Assembly: GCF_029504655.1 (NCBI RefSeq)
Contig: NZ_JAQFIL010000001.1
Location: forward strand, 3,973,001-4,037,000
DNA: 64,000 nucleotides
Source: Catalinimonas alkaloidigena
GTDB lineage: Bacteria; Bacteroidota; Bacteroidia; Cytophagales; Cyclobacteriaceae
Direction of reading: 5' to 3'
The translations under genes and the position numbers were made by a program. This document shows, in pieces, positions 35,629 through 44,522 of this stretch (positions are counted from its first letter, which is position 1; each line of letters starts with the position of its first letter). A model generated the notes under the pieces. It was not told where the DNA came from, did no database searches, and worked only from the letters and a program-made list of their open reading frames with translations.

Positions 35629-36351
35629 TTACTCAATTCTAAACACTGCCCTTACCTCCGCTTCTATCTCTATCGTCTGAAAATCTATGCTGGGCGCTTG
35701 TGCCCCTGAGTCAGCAGATTCCATCATCGCCATATTGCGGGCTTTGTACATGACGGGTGGCTGATAACCATTGTTGTTGACCTCCTGAACTTCCAGCACC
35801 TCTCCTCTTCTCTCATCAATTCCTTCCAGTAAATAGTCTGCTTTTTCTTTGGCATTTCGTAGTGCCTCTATCTTTAGGTCGCGGCGATATTGCTCAATCT
35901 GAGAGTGAGAATATTCAGAGATATTCGCATTCTGAATGCCTTTAGGGTCCAGATAGGCAAACAAGCGATTGATCTTATCCAACTCTGAAAATTTGATACG
36001 ATACTGCTTCTGGGCAAGAAAATCCTCACGGTCTTTCTTTTTGTTCCAGGGATACCAGTTATAGTTGTAACCGTATACATTCTCTATCTGAAAATCTTCC
36101 TCCGGAATACCGATCTTACGAACAGCATTGTAAAGCTCTCTCTCCAGTTTTTCAATAGATACTTTAGCTTTATCCTCTCCTATGTATTCTTTCATGGTGA
36201 TAGAAAAATAGATTTCATCGGGAGTGATTTCCTTTTTCGCGCTACCATAAACTTCTATTTTTTTGACCATCTCCTGATCATTCTGCGCCAAACTCACACC
36301 TGATATCATAAGACATAAGCTTAATAAAAATATATATTTTATCTCTCTCAT
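35629..36351 (-). CDS. SIMPL-domain (DUF541) exported protein
   Basis: 240 residues. Signal peptide about 1-22 (LCLMISGVSLAQ). The mature protein has IEVYGSAKKEITPDEIYFSI near the start, and LKIEALRNAKEKADYLLEGI in the C-terminal half, the two signatures of the SIMPL/DUF541 family (signalling molecule associated with mouse pelle-like kinase; BP26-type periplasmic proteins). YGYNYNWYPWNKKKDRED is a Tyr/Trp-rich loop in place of the shorter segment seen in most members. Probably periplasmic, function not established. Next to a lipoprotein gene on the same strand with a 45-bp gap, so the two may be co-transcribed. Confidence 0.85.
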   Translation of the reverse strand: MREIKYIFLLSLCLMISGVSLAQNDQEMVKKIEVYGSAKKEITPDEIYFSITMKEYIGEDKAKVSIEKLERELYNAVRKIGIPEEDFQIENVYGYNYNWYPWNKKKDREDFLAQKQYRIKFSELDKINRLFAYLDPKGIQNANISEYSHSQIEQYRRDLKIEALRNAKEKADYLLEGIDERRGEVLEVQEVNNNGYQPPVMYKARNMAMMESADSGAQAPSIDFQTIEIEAEVRAVFRIE

Positions 36352-36396
36352 CTTTATTTCTTTTTTATTGGACTATATTAAAATACTAATCAAAAT

Positions 36397-37110
36397 TTAT
36401 GCTTCATGCCGTGTAAAGGTGACTTTTATTCTGTTGTAGTACAAACGGGTTTTACCTTCAAAACCGGAATCAGTACCTAGGATGAGCCAGGCCTCACCTT
36501 TTTCATCAGTAGTCATCTTAAAGCTTTGCTCTTCATTATTGTTCCTTCTGATCAAATCATACTGCTCATCCTGCCGATTTGTGCCTATATGACCCAGTAA
36601 CAGCATATCAGTCCCTCCTTCAGCCTGATTCCCTTTGTCAATGTTCATGCGCCAGTTTCCATCTTCCTTTACCGCGATAGGTTCTTCCAGAGTTACGCCT
36701 GCTTTCAAAAAAACCGAGCTTCCCGGGCTACCTCCTACCCCTAAATAGGATTCAGGATAGTTGGATGCGAATTCTACACTAAAACTCACGCTATATTGTG
36801 TCAGCGTATCAAGACCTTTTATTTTACGTTTCATAAACATAAAAAGGTCATCACTATGGTTATTTCCTTCTATCATCAGCGATTTTTTTGTCTGATTCAA
36901 GGGATAAGGTAGCGTGACCCAAGCTGAATCCAGTTCGTAAAATTCTTCTTCTCCTAACGGATAATCTGTAAAACCAACAGACCACTCCTGCAAGCTTTCC
37001 TTAAAGTCATAAGCGTACACCAAATCTTTCTTCTCGATGATAGGGTCTTCTTCACAGGCAAACAAAATTACTGAAATGAGTATGGCAGGACTATTCAAAT
37101 ATCTACGCAT
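36397..37110 (-). CDS. hypothetical lipoprotein
   Basis: 237 residues. Leader MRRYLNSPAILISVILFACEED with a lipobox Cys at 19. The mature protein is beta-rich with DFKESLQEWSVGFTDYP (a jelly-roll-like opening), YSVSFSVEFASNYPES, VGGSPGSSVFLKAGV, and a carboxy-terminal YYNRIKVTFTR. This outline resembles carbohydrate-binding-like jelly rolls, but no family is recognised. It is probably anchored in the outer membrane. It precedes the SIMPL gene by 45 bp on the same strand. Confidence 0.6.
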   Translation of the reverse strand: MRRYLNSPAILISVILFACEEDPIIEKKDLVYAYDFKESLQEWSVGFTDYPLGEEEFYELDSAWVTLPYPLNQTKKSLMIEGNNHSDDLFMFMKRKIKGLDTLTQYSVSFSVEFASNYPESYLGVGGSPGSSVFLKAGVTLEEPIAVKEDGNWRMNIDKGNQAEGGTDMLLLGHIGTNRQDEQYDLIRRNNNEEQSFKMTTDEKGEAWLILGTDSGFEGKTRLYYNRIKVTFTRHEA

Positions 37111-37334
37111 GGGTTAATATTGTTTTAAACCCATGACACACTACTGACATTCAAGGTTGGAATAAAGAAAGATGAATTTGATCTGAATTACCTTGCCTTG
37201 TATTTGTTTAAGGTTAATGAATGTATTTCCAAATCTCTGCGATTGATCTACACATTTCTTCTTTCAATAAAGAACGAAATTATTTAAGATTGCATTCAAT
37301 GAATTTCGGAACAAATTAGTGCTATCAATCAACC

Positions 37335-37907
37335 ATGAGCAAAGCCCATAAAGGTCCCAACCCTCCCAACGAAGAGCAAGTGACAAAAATATCCTCAGCG
37401 CGAAAGATGCTATTGATTGCAATCGTTGTAGGCATTGTTATCGGCATCGCCTACTGGATAAATGAAGATGCTGGTGACTACACTTATGTGCCTGATATAG
37501 AAAGTGTTGAAGAACCTGCATTTGTCAAAGAGGGTGAACTTGTTTTTCTGGAACAAAATACTGCAGATACATTAGCTCACATTGCCATAGAAGTAGCTGA
37601 TGACGACTCACAGAGAAGCCAGGGGCTGATGTACCGTAGCAGCATGGAAGATTCTACCGGGATGCTTTTCATATTTGATGAAGCACGTCCCCAATCATTC
37701 TGGATGAAAAACACTAAAATTCCACTGGACATTATGTACGTATCAGAGGATTCTACCATTTTTATGATTTATAAATCTGTCATGCCTTATTCTGAAAAAT
37801 CCATTCCCTCTGAAGAAAATGCCTTATATGTGGTTGAGGTCAATGGTGGTTTTACCAACCGAAATAATATAGAACAAGGGGATAAAATAGCCTTTGAATT
37901 AGAATAG
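37335..37907 (+). CDS. DUF192-domain protein with N-terminal membrane anchor
   Basis: 190 residues. An N-terminal transmembrane helix (about 26-43, MLLIAIVVGIVIGIAYWI) leads to a periplasmic DUF192 domain (about 75-188): IEVADDDSQRSQGLMYRSSM, GMLFIFDEARPQSFWMKNTKIPLDIMYV, and YVVEVNGGF. These are the core motifs of DUF192 (PF02643), a small beta fold of unknown function. The intact gene ends 210 bp before the left end of the insertion sequence, so the insertion did not disturb its frame. Confidence 0.87.
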   Translation: MSKAHKGPNPPNEEQVTKISSARKMLLIAIVVGIVIGIAYWINEDAGDYTYVPDIESVEEPAFVKEGELVFLEQNTADTLAHIAIEVADDDSQRSQGLMYRSSMEDSTGMLFIFDEARPQSFWMKNTKIPLDIMYVSEDSTIFMIYKSVMPYSEKSIPSEENALYVVEVNGGFTNRNNIEQGDKIAFELE

Positions 37908-38160
37908 GCGCCACTGATATAATAGTAAGATTATGAGTGTTCCGCCTTATAGTCTGTCTTTATCCCTTCTTTCAGCCATTTACGTATCCGAGATCTGGAG
38001 AGAAAAGTGTAAACTTTATACTGATTTAATGATTGCACTATTCTTTAAACTTTTGCAGTATGGGGATTAAGCAGCCCTCATCTCCTCTACATCTGTAGGC
38101 TTATTGCAAGTTTTTTCAGGTTAAACGCATTTAAACGTATGTAAAAAAAGAGGAGAGAGC

Positions 38161-38168
38161 TAACTTTG
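38161..38168 (+). promoter_or_regulatory. putative -7 box TAACTTTG of transposase gene
   Basis: Exact match to TAnnTTTG, 4 bp before the ATG at 38173, within the left end of the insertion sequence. No clear -33 element; if functional, translation would start on a leaderless transcript. Confidence 0.3.
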
Positions 38169-38172
38169 CCAG

Positions 38173-39294
38173 ATGAATTGGCAAAAGGTTTTTGGAAGCG
38201 TTCCTGATTTTAGGATAAATCGGCGCAAGAAGCATAATCTGGTAGATATTTTAGTCATAGCCTTATGTGCGATAGTAAGTGGAGCAGATGATTTTGAAGA
38301 GATAGAAGCCTATGGTAAACGAAAGGAGGTATTCTTGAGAGGATTTTTAGAGCTACCGAATGGTATTCCCTCTCATGACACTTTTAATCGCGTGTTCAAA
38401 TATATGGACAAATCAGCTTTTGGAGGTTGCCTGTATCGTTGGTCTAAGGAGTTATTAGGGTTTATCAAAAGTAGTATTGTCCAAATCAACGTGGATGGTA
38501 AGGTGCTTTGCGGTACAGCAAAGTCAGGCTTTAAGAAGAGCGGCATTTGTATATTAAGTGCCTGGGTAGCCGAACACCACTTGATATTAGGTCAGGAAAA
38601 AGTAGATGCTAAAAGCAATGAAAAGACCGCTATTCCTGAATTGTTGAAGTCTTTGGATTTGGAAGGCTCCTTAGTGAGCAGTGATGCAGCCGGTTGCCAG
38701 CTCAAGAATGCAGACGGTTCGCCGTGCGATTTAATTATAGAGAAAGGAGGAGACTATTTGATAGCTATCAAGAAAGATCATAAGCATATGTATGAGCAGA
38801 TTACAGACTGGATGAGTAAAAGAAAAAAGCATATGTGCTTTGATGAGTGGATAGATTTTGGTAGTGGCCGCATTGAGAAGAGAGTCTGTTATGTGGAAAC
38901 CCAGCTTGCATTACTAGATGATTTATCAGAATGGAAACATTTAAAGTCAATCATAATGGTGGAAGCAAACCGGGAAAAGGGTGGAAAAATTACCTATGAA
39001 AACCGCTTCTATTTAAGCAGTTTAGAGGTTACTGCTAAAGAGTTTAATAAACTCATTAGAAATCATTGGAGCATTGAAAATCATCTGCATTGGAAACTTG
39101 ATGTTGTATTCCGAGAAGATATGAGTAGAACTAAAACAGGCAATGCTGCTGAGAATATGACAACCGCTCGGAAGTTAGCTCTGCAACTGCTCAATCAAGT
39201 TCAAGATAAGGAAAGCGTGAAGAACAGAAGAAAGATAGCAGGTTGGGATGATAATTATCTGCTAAACATTCTTAAAAACTTGACTAAAAATTAA
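38173..39294 (+). CDS. ISAs1-family transposase
   Basis: 373 residues, normal length for the family. Begins FGSVPDFRINRRKKHNLVDILVIALCAIVSGADDFEEIEAYG, the DDE_Tnp_1-associated N-terminal domain, followed by GIPSHDTFNRVFKYMD, NVDGKVLCGTAKSG (first catalytic Asp), LVSSDAAGCQ (second Asp), and the region FNKLIRNHWSIENHLHWKLDVVFREDMSRTKTGNAAENM with the Glu. All three DDE residues appear present. The product cuts and pastes the element that encloses it. Intact reading frame. Confidence 0.95.
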   Translation: MNWQKVFGSVPDFRINRRKKHNLVDILVIALCAIVSGADDFEEIEAYGKRKEVFLRGFLELPNGIPSHDTFNRVFKYMDKSAFGGCLYRWSKELLGFIKSSIVQINVDGKVLCGTAKSGFKKSGICILSAWVAEHHLILGQEKVDAKSNEKTAIPELLKSLDLEGSLVSSDAAGCQLKNADGSPCDLIIEKGGDYLIAIKKDHKHMYEQITDWMSKRKKHMCFDEWIDFGSGRIEKRVCYVETQLALLDDLSEWKHLKSIIMVEANREKGGKITYENRFYLSSLEVTAKEFNKLIRNHWSIENHLHWKLDVVFREDMSRTKTGNAAENMTTARKLALQLLNQVQDKESVKNRRKIAGWDDNYLLNILKNLTKN

Positions 39295-39407
39295 ATGCGT
39301 TTAACCTGAAGTTTTTTGGTAAAAAAAGTATTTCTCACTAATTCTGCTAACTTAGCATTAATCTAATAGTTAAATAAGCAAGCAACAATTCATTTTAACT
39401 GGTATTA

Positions 39408-39938
39408 GTGAAGCAGGAAGAACTTGTAGAAAAACTTCGGAAGAAAGACAAAGAAGCTTTGTCTTATCTGTACGATCATTATGCTGATGCTATCTACGGG
39501 GTGATTCAAAGGATTGTCGTGCAAACCGATGTGGCTGAAGAAGTGTTGCAAGATGCTTTTATGCGCTACTGGAATAAAATAGACCAATTTGATTCCAGCA
39601 AAGGGCGGCTATTTACCTGGATGCTACGTATTGCACGTAATCTCGCGCTGGATAAGCTTCGTTCTAAAGGGATGAAACAACACAGCAAATCCGATAGCAT
39701 CTCCGATAACGTAAGTATCCTTGACAGCAAACTGCATACGGAAACCGTTACCGATCCTATAGGCCTGGAGAATGCCCTTAAAGACCTGAATGATGATCAA
39801 CGTTTTGTGGTAGAGCAGCTGTATTTTCGTGGTTATACCCAATCAGAACTGGCAAAAGAGTATAACATTCCTCTGGGAACGGTGAAAACCCGCTTGAGGG
39901 CGGCTATGGTCAGGCTTAGAAAATTAATTGTGCCATGA
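39408..39938 (+). CDS. ECF-type RNA polymerase sigma factor
   Basis: 176 residues from a GTG start. Region 2: ALSYLYDHYADAIYGVIQRI, AEEVLQDAFMRYWNKIDQFD, GRLFTWMLRIARNLALDKLR; region 4: FVVEQLYFRGYTQSELAKEYNIPLGTVKTRLRAAMVRLRK, with the typical HTH. It lacks regions 1 and 3. The stop overlaps the start of the anti-sigma gene by 4 bp (ATGA), so both are coupled. The insertion sequence ends about 100 bp upstream and probably separates the gene from part of its native promoter region, which may alter expression. Confidence 0.92.
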   Translation: MKQEELVEKLRKKDKEALSYLYDHYADAIYGVIQRIVVQTDVAEEVLQDAFMRYWNKIDQFDSSKGRLFTWMLRIARNLALDKLRSKGMKQHSKSDSISDNVSILDSKLHTETVTDPIGLENALKDLNDDQRFVVEQLYFRGYTQSELAKEYNIPLGTVKTRLRAAMVRLRKLIVP

Positions 39939-40765
39939 ATATTAACGAATGGATAAATTCGGGGGTTATTGAGTCCTATGTATTGGGCGAGCTGAATCAG
40001 GAAGAGATGCGCGAAGTTGAAGAGATGGCGCAACGCTACCCCGAAGTACAAAAAGAGATAGAACAAACTGAAGAGGCTTTGGAAGGAATTGCTATGAAAG
40101 CTGGTCTACAGCCTCGTCAAGAAGTAAAGTCAAAGATTCTTCAACAAATAGAGCGTGAGCTAAAAACAGATAAACAAGGCTTAGATCAGGAGCCTTCTCC
40201 TGAAAAAAATACGTCTGAAATTCAACCCGAATCCTTCAAAAGTATGAAACTATGGCAATACTGGTCGGCTGCAGCTTCAGCATTACTGGTATTGGCAACT
40301 GTACTGGCGATATATTACCGCCAGCAATGGCAGGTTACGGAATCTGAACTAGAAAATTACCTTGCTGAAAATCAGAACCTTACCCAGGAGTATCAGGCAC
40401 TGCGCAGTGATTACGATAAACTACAGGAACAACAAAACATATTATCCAGCCCGAATTTCACGCAGGTAAAACTGAACGGTACGGATGTATCACCTTCTGC
40501 CTACGCCGTAGTGTACTGGAATGCTGAATCTGAAGAAGTTTACCTGCATTCGACTGGATTACCCACTCCGGAAAGTGGTAAGCAGTACCAGCTTTGGGCA
40601 ATTGTAGATGGTCAGCCCCAGAGCGCAGGTGTTTTTGATCTGCAAAACCAGCTGGTAGACATGCAGGAGATACAAAATGCTTCTGCCTTTGCCATTACCT
40701 TAGAACCGGAGGGCGGTAGTGAGAACCCTACCCTGGAAGCCATGTATGTGCTGGGTGAAGTGTAG
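39935..40765 (+). CDS. membrane anti-sigma factor with RskA-like domain
   Basis: 276 residues. An N-terminal anti-sigma domain (about 1-70, VIESYVLGELNQEEMREVEE) lacks the zinc His/Cys pair. A single transmembrane helix (about 104-127, WQYWSAAASALLVLATVLAI) follows, then a coiled coil (about 130-170), and a C-terminal RskA/anti-sigma-K domain (YAVVYWNAESEEVYLHSTGLPTPESGKQYQLWAIVDGQPQSAG). It would hold the upstream ECF sigma at the membrane and release it after proteolysis. The start codon overlaps the sigma gene's stop. Confidence 0.87.
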   Translation: MNINEWINSGVIESYVLGELNQEEMREVEEMAQRYPEVQKEIEQTEEALEGIAMKAGLQPRQEVKSKILQQIERELKTDKQGLDQEPSPEKNTSEIQPESFKSMKLWQYWSAAASALLVLATVLAIYYRQQWQVTESELENYLAENQNLTQEYQALRSDYDKLQEQQNILSSPNFTQVKLNGTDVSPSAYAVVYWNAESEEVYLHSTGLPTPESGKQYQLWAIVDGQPQSAGVFDLQNQLVDMQEIQNASAFAITLEPEGGSENPTLEAMYVLGEV

Positions 40766-40790
40766 AATGTATCCAGTGAAGAATGGAAGC

Positions 40791-40814
40791 AGAACGACTC
40801 TTATGAGTCGTTCT
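40791..40814 (+). terminator. putative terminator after sigma/anti-sigma operon
   Basis: Perfect 10-bp stem AGAACGACTC / GAGTCGTTCT with TTAT loop. The T-tract is weak on both strands. Lies between convergent genes ending at 40765 and 40833. Confidence 0.6.
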
Positions 40815-40832
40815 ATATAACTCCACTTCCTA

Positions 40833-42236
40833 TCAGGTGGCCTTGATATCCATATTTTCAGGATCCCAATGCACCATCTTCTTTTCATAATGGCTAATAT
40901 TAGCCGCCAAAGCAGGCCCGGCTGCTCTTAGGCCAAAAACGGGGTCTTCTACCGTAGCTTTTTCGCCTTTACGCATAGCCTGAAAGAGATTATCGAAATG
41001 ATCCTGCCGCATACCATCATAGCCATATGCTTCCGGTACCCGATAAGTCATTTCTTTGGGTTCATGCATCTCAGGCCGAAGGTTAGCATACTCTTTTTGA
41101 TACCATTCTTTGAATTCTTTCTGCGTTGCTTCAGAAAAAGAACCGATACTCATACCCGGTGCTTTAGGTAATTTTCTGCGCCGCACAGTCACTGCATCCC
41201 AATCCAGTTCCATCTCCCCTTCAGAGCCTACCATACGTATGCCGCTACGTCCGCCAGAACCATCAGCAAAGTTTACCCTGAGAGAAAAGTTAAAGGCAGG
41301 ATGGTTTTGAGTCTCTGCATAATCAAACATACCCAGCATCACATCAGCTACATCGCGCTCGTCATCCCAATACCGTAAACCTCCGGTAGCCATCACCCGC
41401 TCGGGTCCGTGCGAGCCAGTGATAAAATGCAGCATAGAAAAAAGGTGAACGAACAAGTCGCCTGGAATTCCAGTACCATAATCCTGATAATTTCTCCAGC
41501 GGAAAAAACGTTTGGCATCAAAGGGGCGGTCAGGGGCATCTCCTAAAAATTGTTCCCAGGCAATGGCCTCTCTCTCTAAGTTCGGTGGAATAGAATACTG
41601 CCAGGCGCCGATAGCACTGTGGCGATCAAAATAGGCCTCAGCAAAATTGAATTTTCCAATTTCACCTGCCTGATAAAGCTCTTTTGCTTTCTCATAAGTC
41701 AATGAACTTACGAACTGGCTACCTACCTGAAATGGCAAGTTGCTTTCATTATAAGCTTTGATGAGCTCATGCCCTTCAGGGATGTGTTGCACTATTGGTT
41801 TTTCGCAGTATACTGCTTTCCCCTTACGTAAAGCCTCAATAGCAATAGTTTTGTGCCAATGGTCAGGCGTGGCAATAATGACCGCATCTATATCTTTATT
41901 ATCCAGTACCTCTTTATAATCACGGGTAGTTTTTACACTTTGCCCAAATACTTCTTTGGAATGGATAAGACGGTCATCGTAGCAATCACAGGTGGCGATC
42001 AGTTCTGCTCCTTCTCCGCAGCTGAGCGCAGCATGTGTATCCCCAAAACCCATACCTCCCACGCCAATGGTAGCGATGTTGATACGCTCATTGGCCGCGA
42101 TTCTATTTTTCTTTTTCAGGATTTGAAAAGCATGAGGAGATTGCTGAGCCGCTATGGCAGGAACACCAGCCAGGCCAGCCGCCGAAGCGCCTAACTTTTT
42201 AATAAATCTTCTTCGGTTGTTGTTGTAGTTACGCAT
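40833..42236 (-). CDS. Tat-exported Gfo/Idh/MocA-family oxidoreductase
   Basis: 467 residues. Twin-arginine leader RRRFIKKLGASAAGLAGVPA indicates export in folded form. NAD(P)-binding Rossmann segment NIATIGVGGMGFGDTH, then DAVIIATPDHWHK and the family Lys in YCEKPIVQH; a C-terminal alpha/beta domain completes the fold (GSEGEMELDWDAV). Exported members of this family in Bacteroidota often carry a tightly bound cofactor and act on glycans, but the substrate is unknown. Last gene of an operon with a phytanoyl-CoA dioxygenase gene and another oxidoreductase gene; spacing is 54 and 83 bp. Confidence 0.9.
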   Translation of the reverse strand: MRNYNNNRRRFIKKLGASAAGLAGVPAIAAQQSPHAFQILKKKNRIAANERINIATIGVGGMGFGDTHAALSCGEGAELIATCDCYDDRLIHSKEVFGQSVKTTRDYKEVLDNKDIDAVIIATPDHWHKTIAIEALRKGKAVYCEKPIVQHIPEGHELIKAYNESNLPFQVGSQFVSSLTYEKAKELYQAGEIGKFNFAEAYFDRHSAIGAWQYSIPPNLEREAIAWEQFLGDAPDRPFDAKRFFRWRNYQDYGTGIPGDLFVHLFSMLHFITGSHGPERVMATGGLRYWDDERDVADVMLGMFDYAETQNHPAFNFSLRVNFADGSGGRSGIRMVGSEGEMELDWDAVTVRRRKLPKAPGMSIGSFSEATQKEFKEWYQKEYANLRPEMHEPKEMTYRVPEAYGYDGMRQDHFDNLFQAMRKGEKATVEDPVFGLRAAGPALAANISHYEKKMVHWDPENMDIKAT

Positions 42237-42290
42237 GTATTGAATGGTTAATGAATTTTAGGTGAGTAATAAATTGATGGGTAACGCCTG

Positions 42291-43124
42291 CTATTCAATT
42301 TTCTGCTTAAATTTTTTGTCTTTGTCACTGGAAAGAAAATCCGCATTTTCGGAAATTCCCCTGCCAGTAGAGTCCATTAATACATCATCATCCACTTTTC
42401 TAATTGGTGTATAGCATGAGGAAGGCTCATCTTTGTAAGGCTTATTGGTAAGCAGATTGTAAACCGAAATCAAAGACCAACGGGAATGATCACTATCATT
42501 GCTGTCAGAGCGATGTAGCAGGTTGCAGTGAAAAAATAAGGCATCTCCCGCTTCAAGTTCCACATAGACCAATTCGTGCCGTTTCATAGCCTCATTCACT
42601 TTTTCCATCCTGGCTCCAACCTGTTCTCCCGCCATATTGTGCTCTACCCTGCCCATTTTGTGCGAACCTTTTAACACCTGTAAACATCCGTTTTCACGAT
42701 TGGCTCTGGTAAGCGCCAGCATGATACTGACCATATCGGGATACAAAAATCCATTGTTGTACCAGTATCCATAGTCCTGATGCCACTCCCAGGCGCCTCC
42801 TTTCTTAGGTTCTTTCTGCATCAGTTTGGAATGGTAATGACCTACTTTGCCACCCAGGATCACCTCTGCGGCATTGACCATTCTTGCCGAACGGCTGTAA
42901 ATGCCATATACATCGTCCTGAGGCGTATACCAGAGTGCCAGTTTGGTACGTAATCCTTTGCTGTCATTGAAATCAAAAGATTTTTCCTTGATCACCTGAT
43001 CCTGCACTGAGGTCTGATAAATGAGATTGACTTCCTCAGGCAGAAAGAAATTACGAATAATCACATAGCCATCCCGCTCAAAATCAGCCAGATGTTTGGG
43101 AGTAAATGATAGATACTTTTTCAT
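42291..43124 (-). CDS. phytanoyl-CoA dioxygenase-family protein
   Basis: 277 residues. The N-terminal segment HLADFERDGYVIIRNFFLPEEV and the iron motif EWHQDYGYWYNN (His and Asp) together with FFHCNLLHRSDSN (second His) and the Arg in HSRWSLISVYN identify a PhyH family Fe(II)/2-oxoglutarate oxygenase. It shares only the core with the paralogue at 15455. Located between two Gfo/Idh/MocA genes in one operon, which suggests it oxidises or demethylates an intermediate in sugar or cyclitol catabolism. That pathway role is inferred from context only. Confidence 0.88.
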   Translation of the reverse strand: MKKYLSFTPKHLADFERDGYVIIRNFFLPEEVNLIYQTSVQDQVIKEKSFDFNDSKGLRTKLALWYTPQDDVYGIYSRSARMVNAAEVILGGKVGHYHSKLMQKEPKKGGAWEWHQDYGYWYNNGFLYPDMVSIMLALTRANRENGCLQVLKGSHKMGRVEHNMAGEQVGARMEKVNEAMKRHELVYVELEAGDALFFHCNLLHRSDSNDSDHSRWSLISVYNLLTNKPYKDEPSSCYTPIRKVDDDVLMDSTGRGISENADFLSSDKDKKFKQKIE

Positions 43125-43207
43125 AGCTGAAGGTTTACTATTAATGCTCGTATAAAGAACGAAGGTTAGATCTTCCTCATTTTGAAAGTCTGGCAGATCT
43201 ATAGTTT

Positions 43208-44410
43208 TTATAACTCTTTTTCAATGATCTTTCCGCTATCTTTTACTTTAAGTATTGCTTTTTTGCGGCCATCAGGCAGATGCTCTTCCTTAATCAGCCA
43301 GTGCTCAGCATCATATTCTTTAGCACCCAGCGCTATATGCTTTTCTGTATTTCCCCTCCAGAGCGGTAGTTTGACCGGCTCCCACTTTTTAGATCTGGCG
43401 GAAGCGTAACTGGCGTCCATGATGGCATTGACGATATAGGCATCGTAAAATGTTTCCATGGGACTTTGCTGCTTGTCCAGGGCATTGAACATGTCGGTAA
43501 ACATCTGGTCATAACCCAGCGCATGAATTTCATCTCCTACCGGCGAAAGCCAGCCGGTTTCCTGTTCAGCCTTTTCAGCTACATAACCCTGCATACCCAC
43601 AGCGGTAAACATATTATAGCCTGTATTCAGAAAATGATCTAAACGGATAGTACCTTCGGTGCCAGAAACTTCATCGCGCAAATCCATACCTCCCCGGAAA
43701 GCCCAACTCACTTCAAACTGAGTAACCGCACCAGTCTCATATCGGACCAAACCTACCGCATGATCTTCAGCACTGATGGGTTTTACCAATGTGTCAGCCC
43801 AGCACATGACCTCTACAGGTTTTACATCTTTGCCCACAAAGTTTCTTCCGATCTCTATACAATGGCAGCCCATGTCAATGATAGCACCTCCTCCTGACTT
43901 TTCGCTTTCCCAAAACCAGTCGGAATGTGGGCCGGGATGCGCTTCCCGCGAGCGGGTCCAGAGGATCTTTCCCAGCGCTCCTCTTTTGACAGCTTCCAGT
44001 GCATCCAGGGTTTTAGCGGTATAGACCAAATCTTCCAGATACCCGTGAAAGACACCGGCTTTTTCTACGGCTTCCAGAATTTCCAATGCTTCTTTTCCAT
44101 TCATGGCCAGTGGTTTGGTGCAAAGCACCGTCTTACCCGCTTCTACGGCAGCCATGATAGCTTCTTTGTGCAAGTGATTTGGGAGCGCTACAATGACAAT
44201 ATCAGTTTGATCATCTTGTACCGCCTTCTTTAGATCGGTATAAGTACGGGGCACATTGAACTGCTCAGCAAACTTTTTACCTCTTTCTTCAGTACGTGAG
44301 TAGACAGCGCCGATGGTATCCCTCCGGCGGTGGCCCAGCAATGTCATGGCATAGAAAGAGCCGATCAGGCCGGTGCCCAGCATACAGATTTGATGCGTTG
44401 TATTGTGCAT
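43208..44410 (-). CDS. Gfo/Idh/MocA-family oxidoreductase
   Basis: 400 residues, cytoplasmic (no signal). Rossmann motif CMLGTGLIGSFYAM (GxGxxG), VIVALPNHLHKE, and the motif TVLCTKPLAMN, where Thr replaces the usual Glu of EKP while Lys is kept. SGGGAIIDMGCHCIE in the substrate domain carries a conserved His. Such enzymes oxidise sugar or inositol hydroxyls with NAD(P). First gene of the three-gene minus-strand operon and divergent from the AraC-family gene at 44523, its probable regulator. Confidence 0.9.
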   Translation of the reverse strand: MHNTTHQICMLGTGLIGSFYAMTLLGHRRRDTIGAVYSRTEERGKKFAEQFNVPRTYTDLKKAVQDDQTDIVIVALPNHLHKEAIMAAVEAGKTVLCTKPLAMNGKEALEILEAVEKAGVFHGYLEDLVYTAKTLDALEAVKRGALGKILWTRSREAHPGPHSDWFWESEKSGGGAIIDMGCHCIEIGRNFVGKDVKPVEVMCWADTLVKPISAEDHAVGLVRYETGAVTQFEVSWAFRGGMDLRDEVSGTEGTIRLDHFLNTGYNMFTAVGMQGYVAEKAEQETGWLSPVGDEIHALGYDQMFTDMFNALDKQQSPMETFYDAYIVNAIMDASYASARSKKWEPVKLPLWRGNTEKHIALGAKEYDAEHWLIKEEHLPDGRKKAILKVKDSGKIIEKEL

Positions 44411-44522
44411 TAGTATTTTGTTAAACCTTTATTCTATAAAATTTGGAAATATTTACGCACAAAACCCATACGTTTTTAACATTTTTCATAATTTTATTAT
44501 CAAATACGGATAAATTAGTATT

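Larger units (their letters stand above)
38108..39317. mobile_element. complete ISAs1-family insertion sequence with 9-bp target duplication
   Basis: The element spans 38117-39308 (1192 bp). Terminal inverted repeats are perfect over 18 bp: CAGGTTAAACGCATTTAA (38117-38134) and its reverse complement (39291-39308). AAGTTTTTT flanks both sides (38108-38116 and 39309-39317), a 9-bp direct duplication in line with ISAs1-family elements. A single transposase gene fills it. Perfect ends and flanks indicate a recent or still active insertion. Confidence 0.95.
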
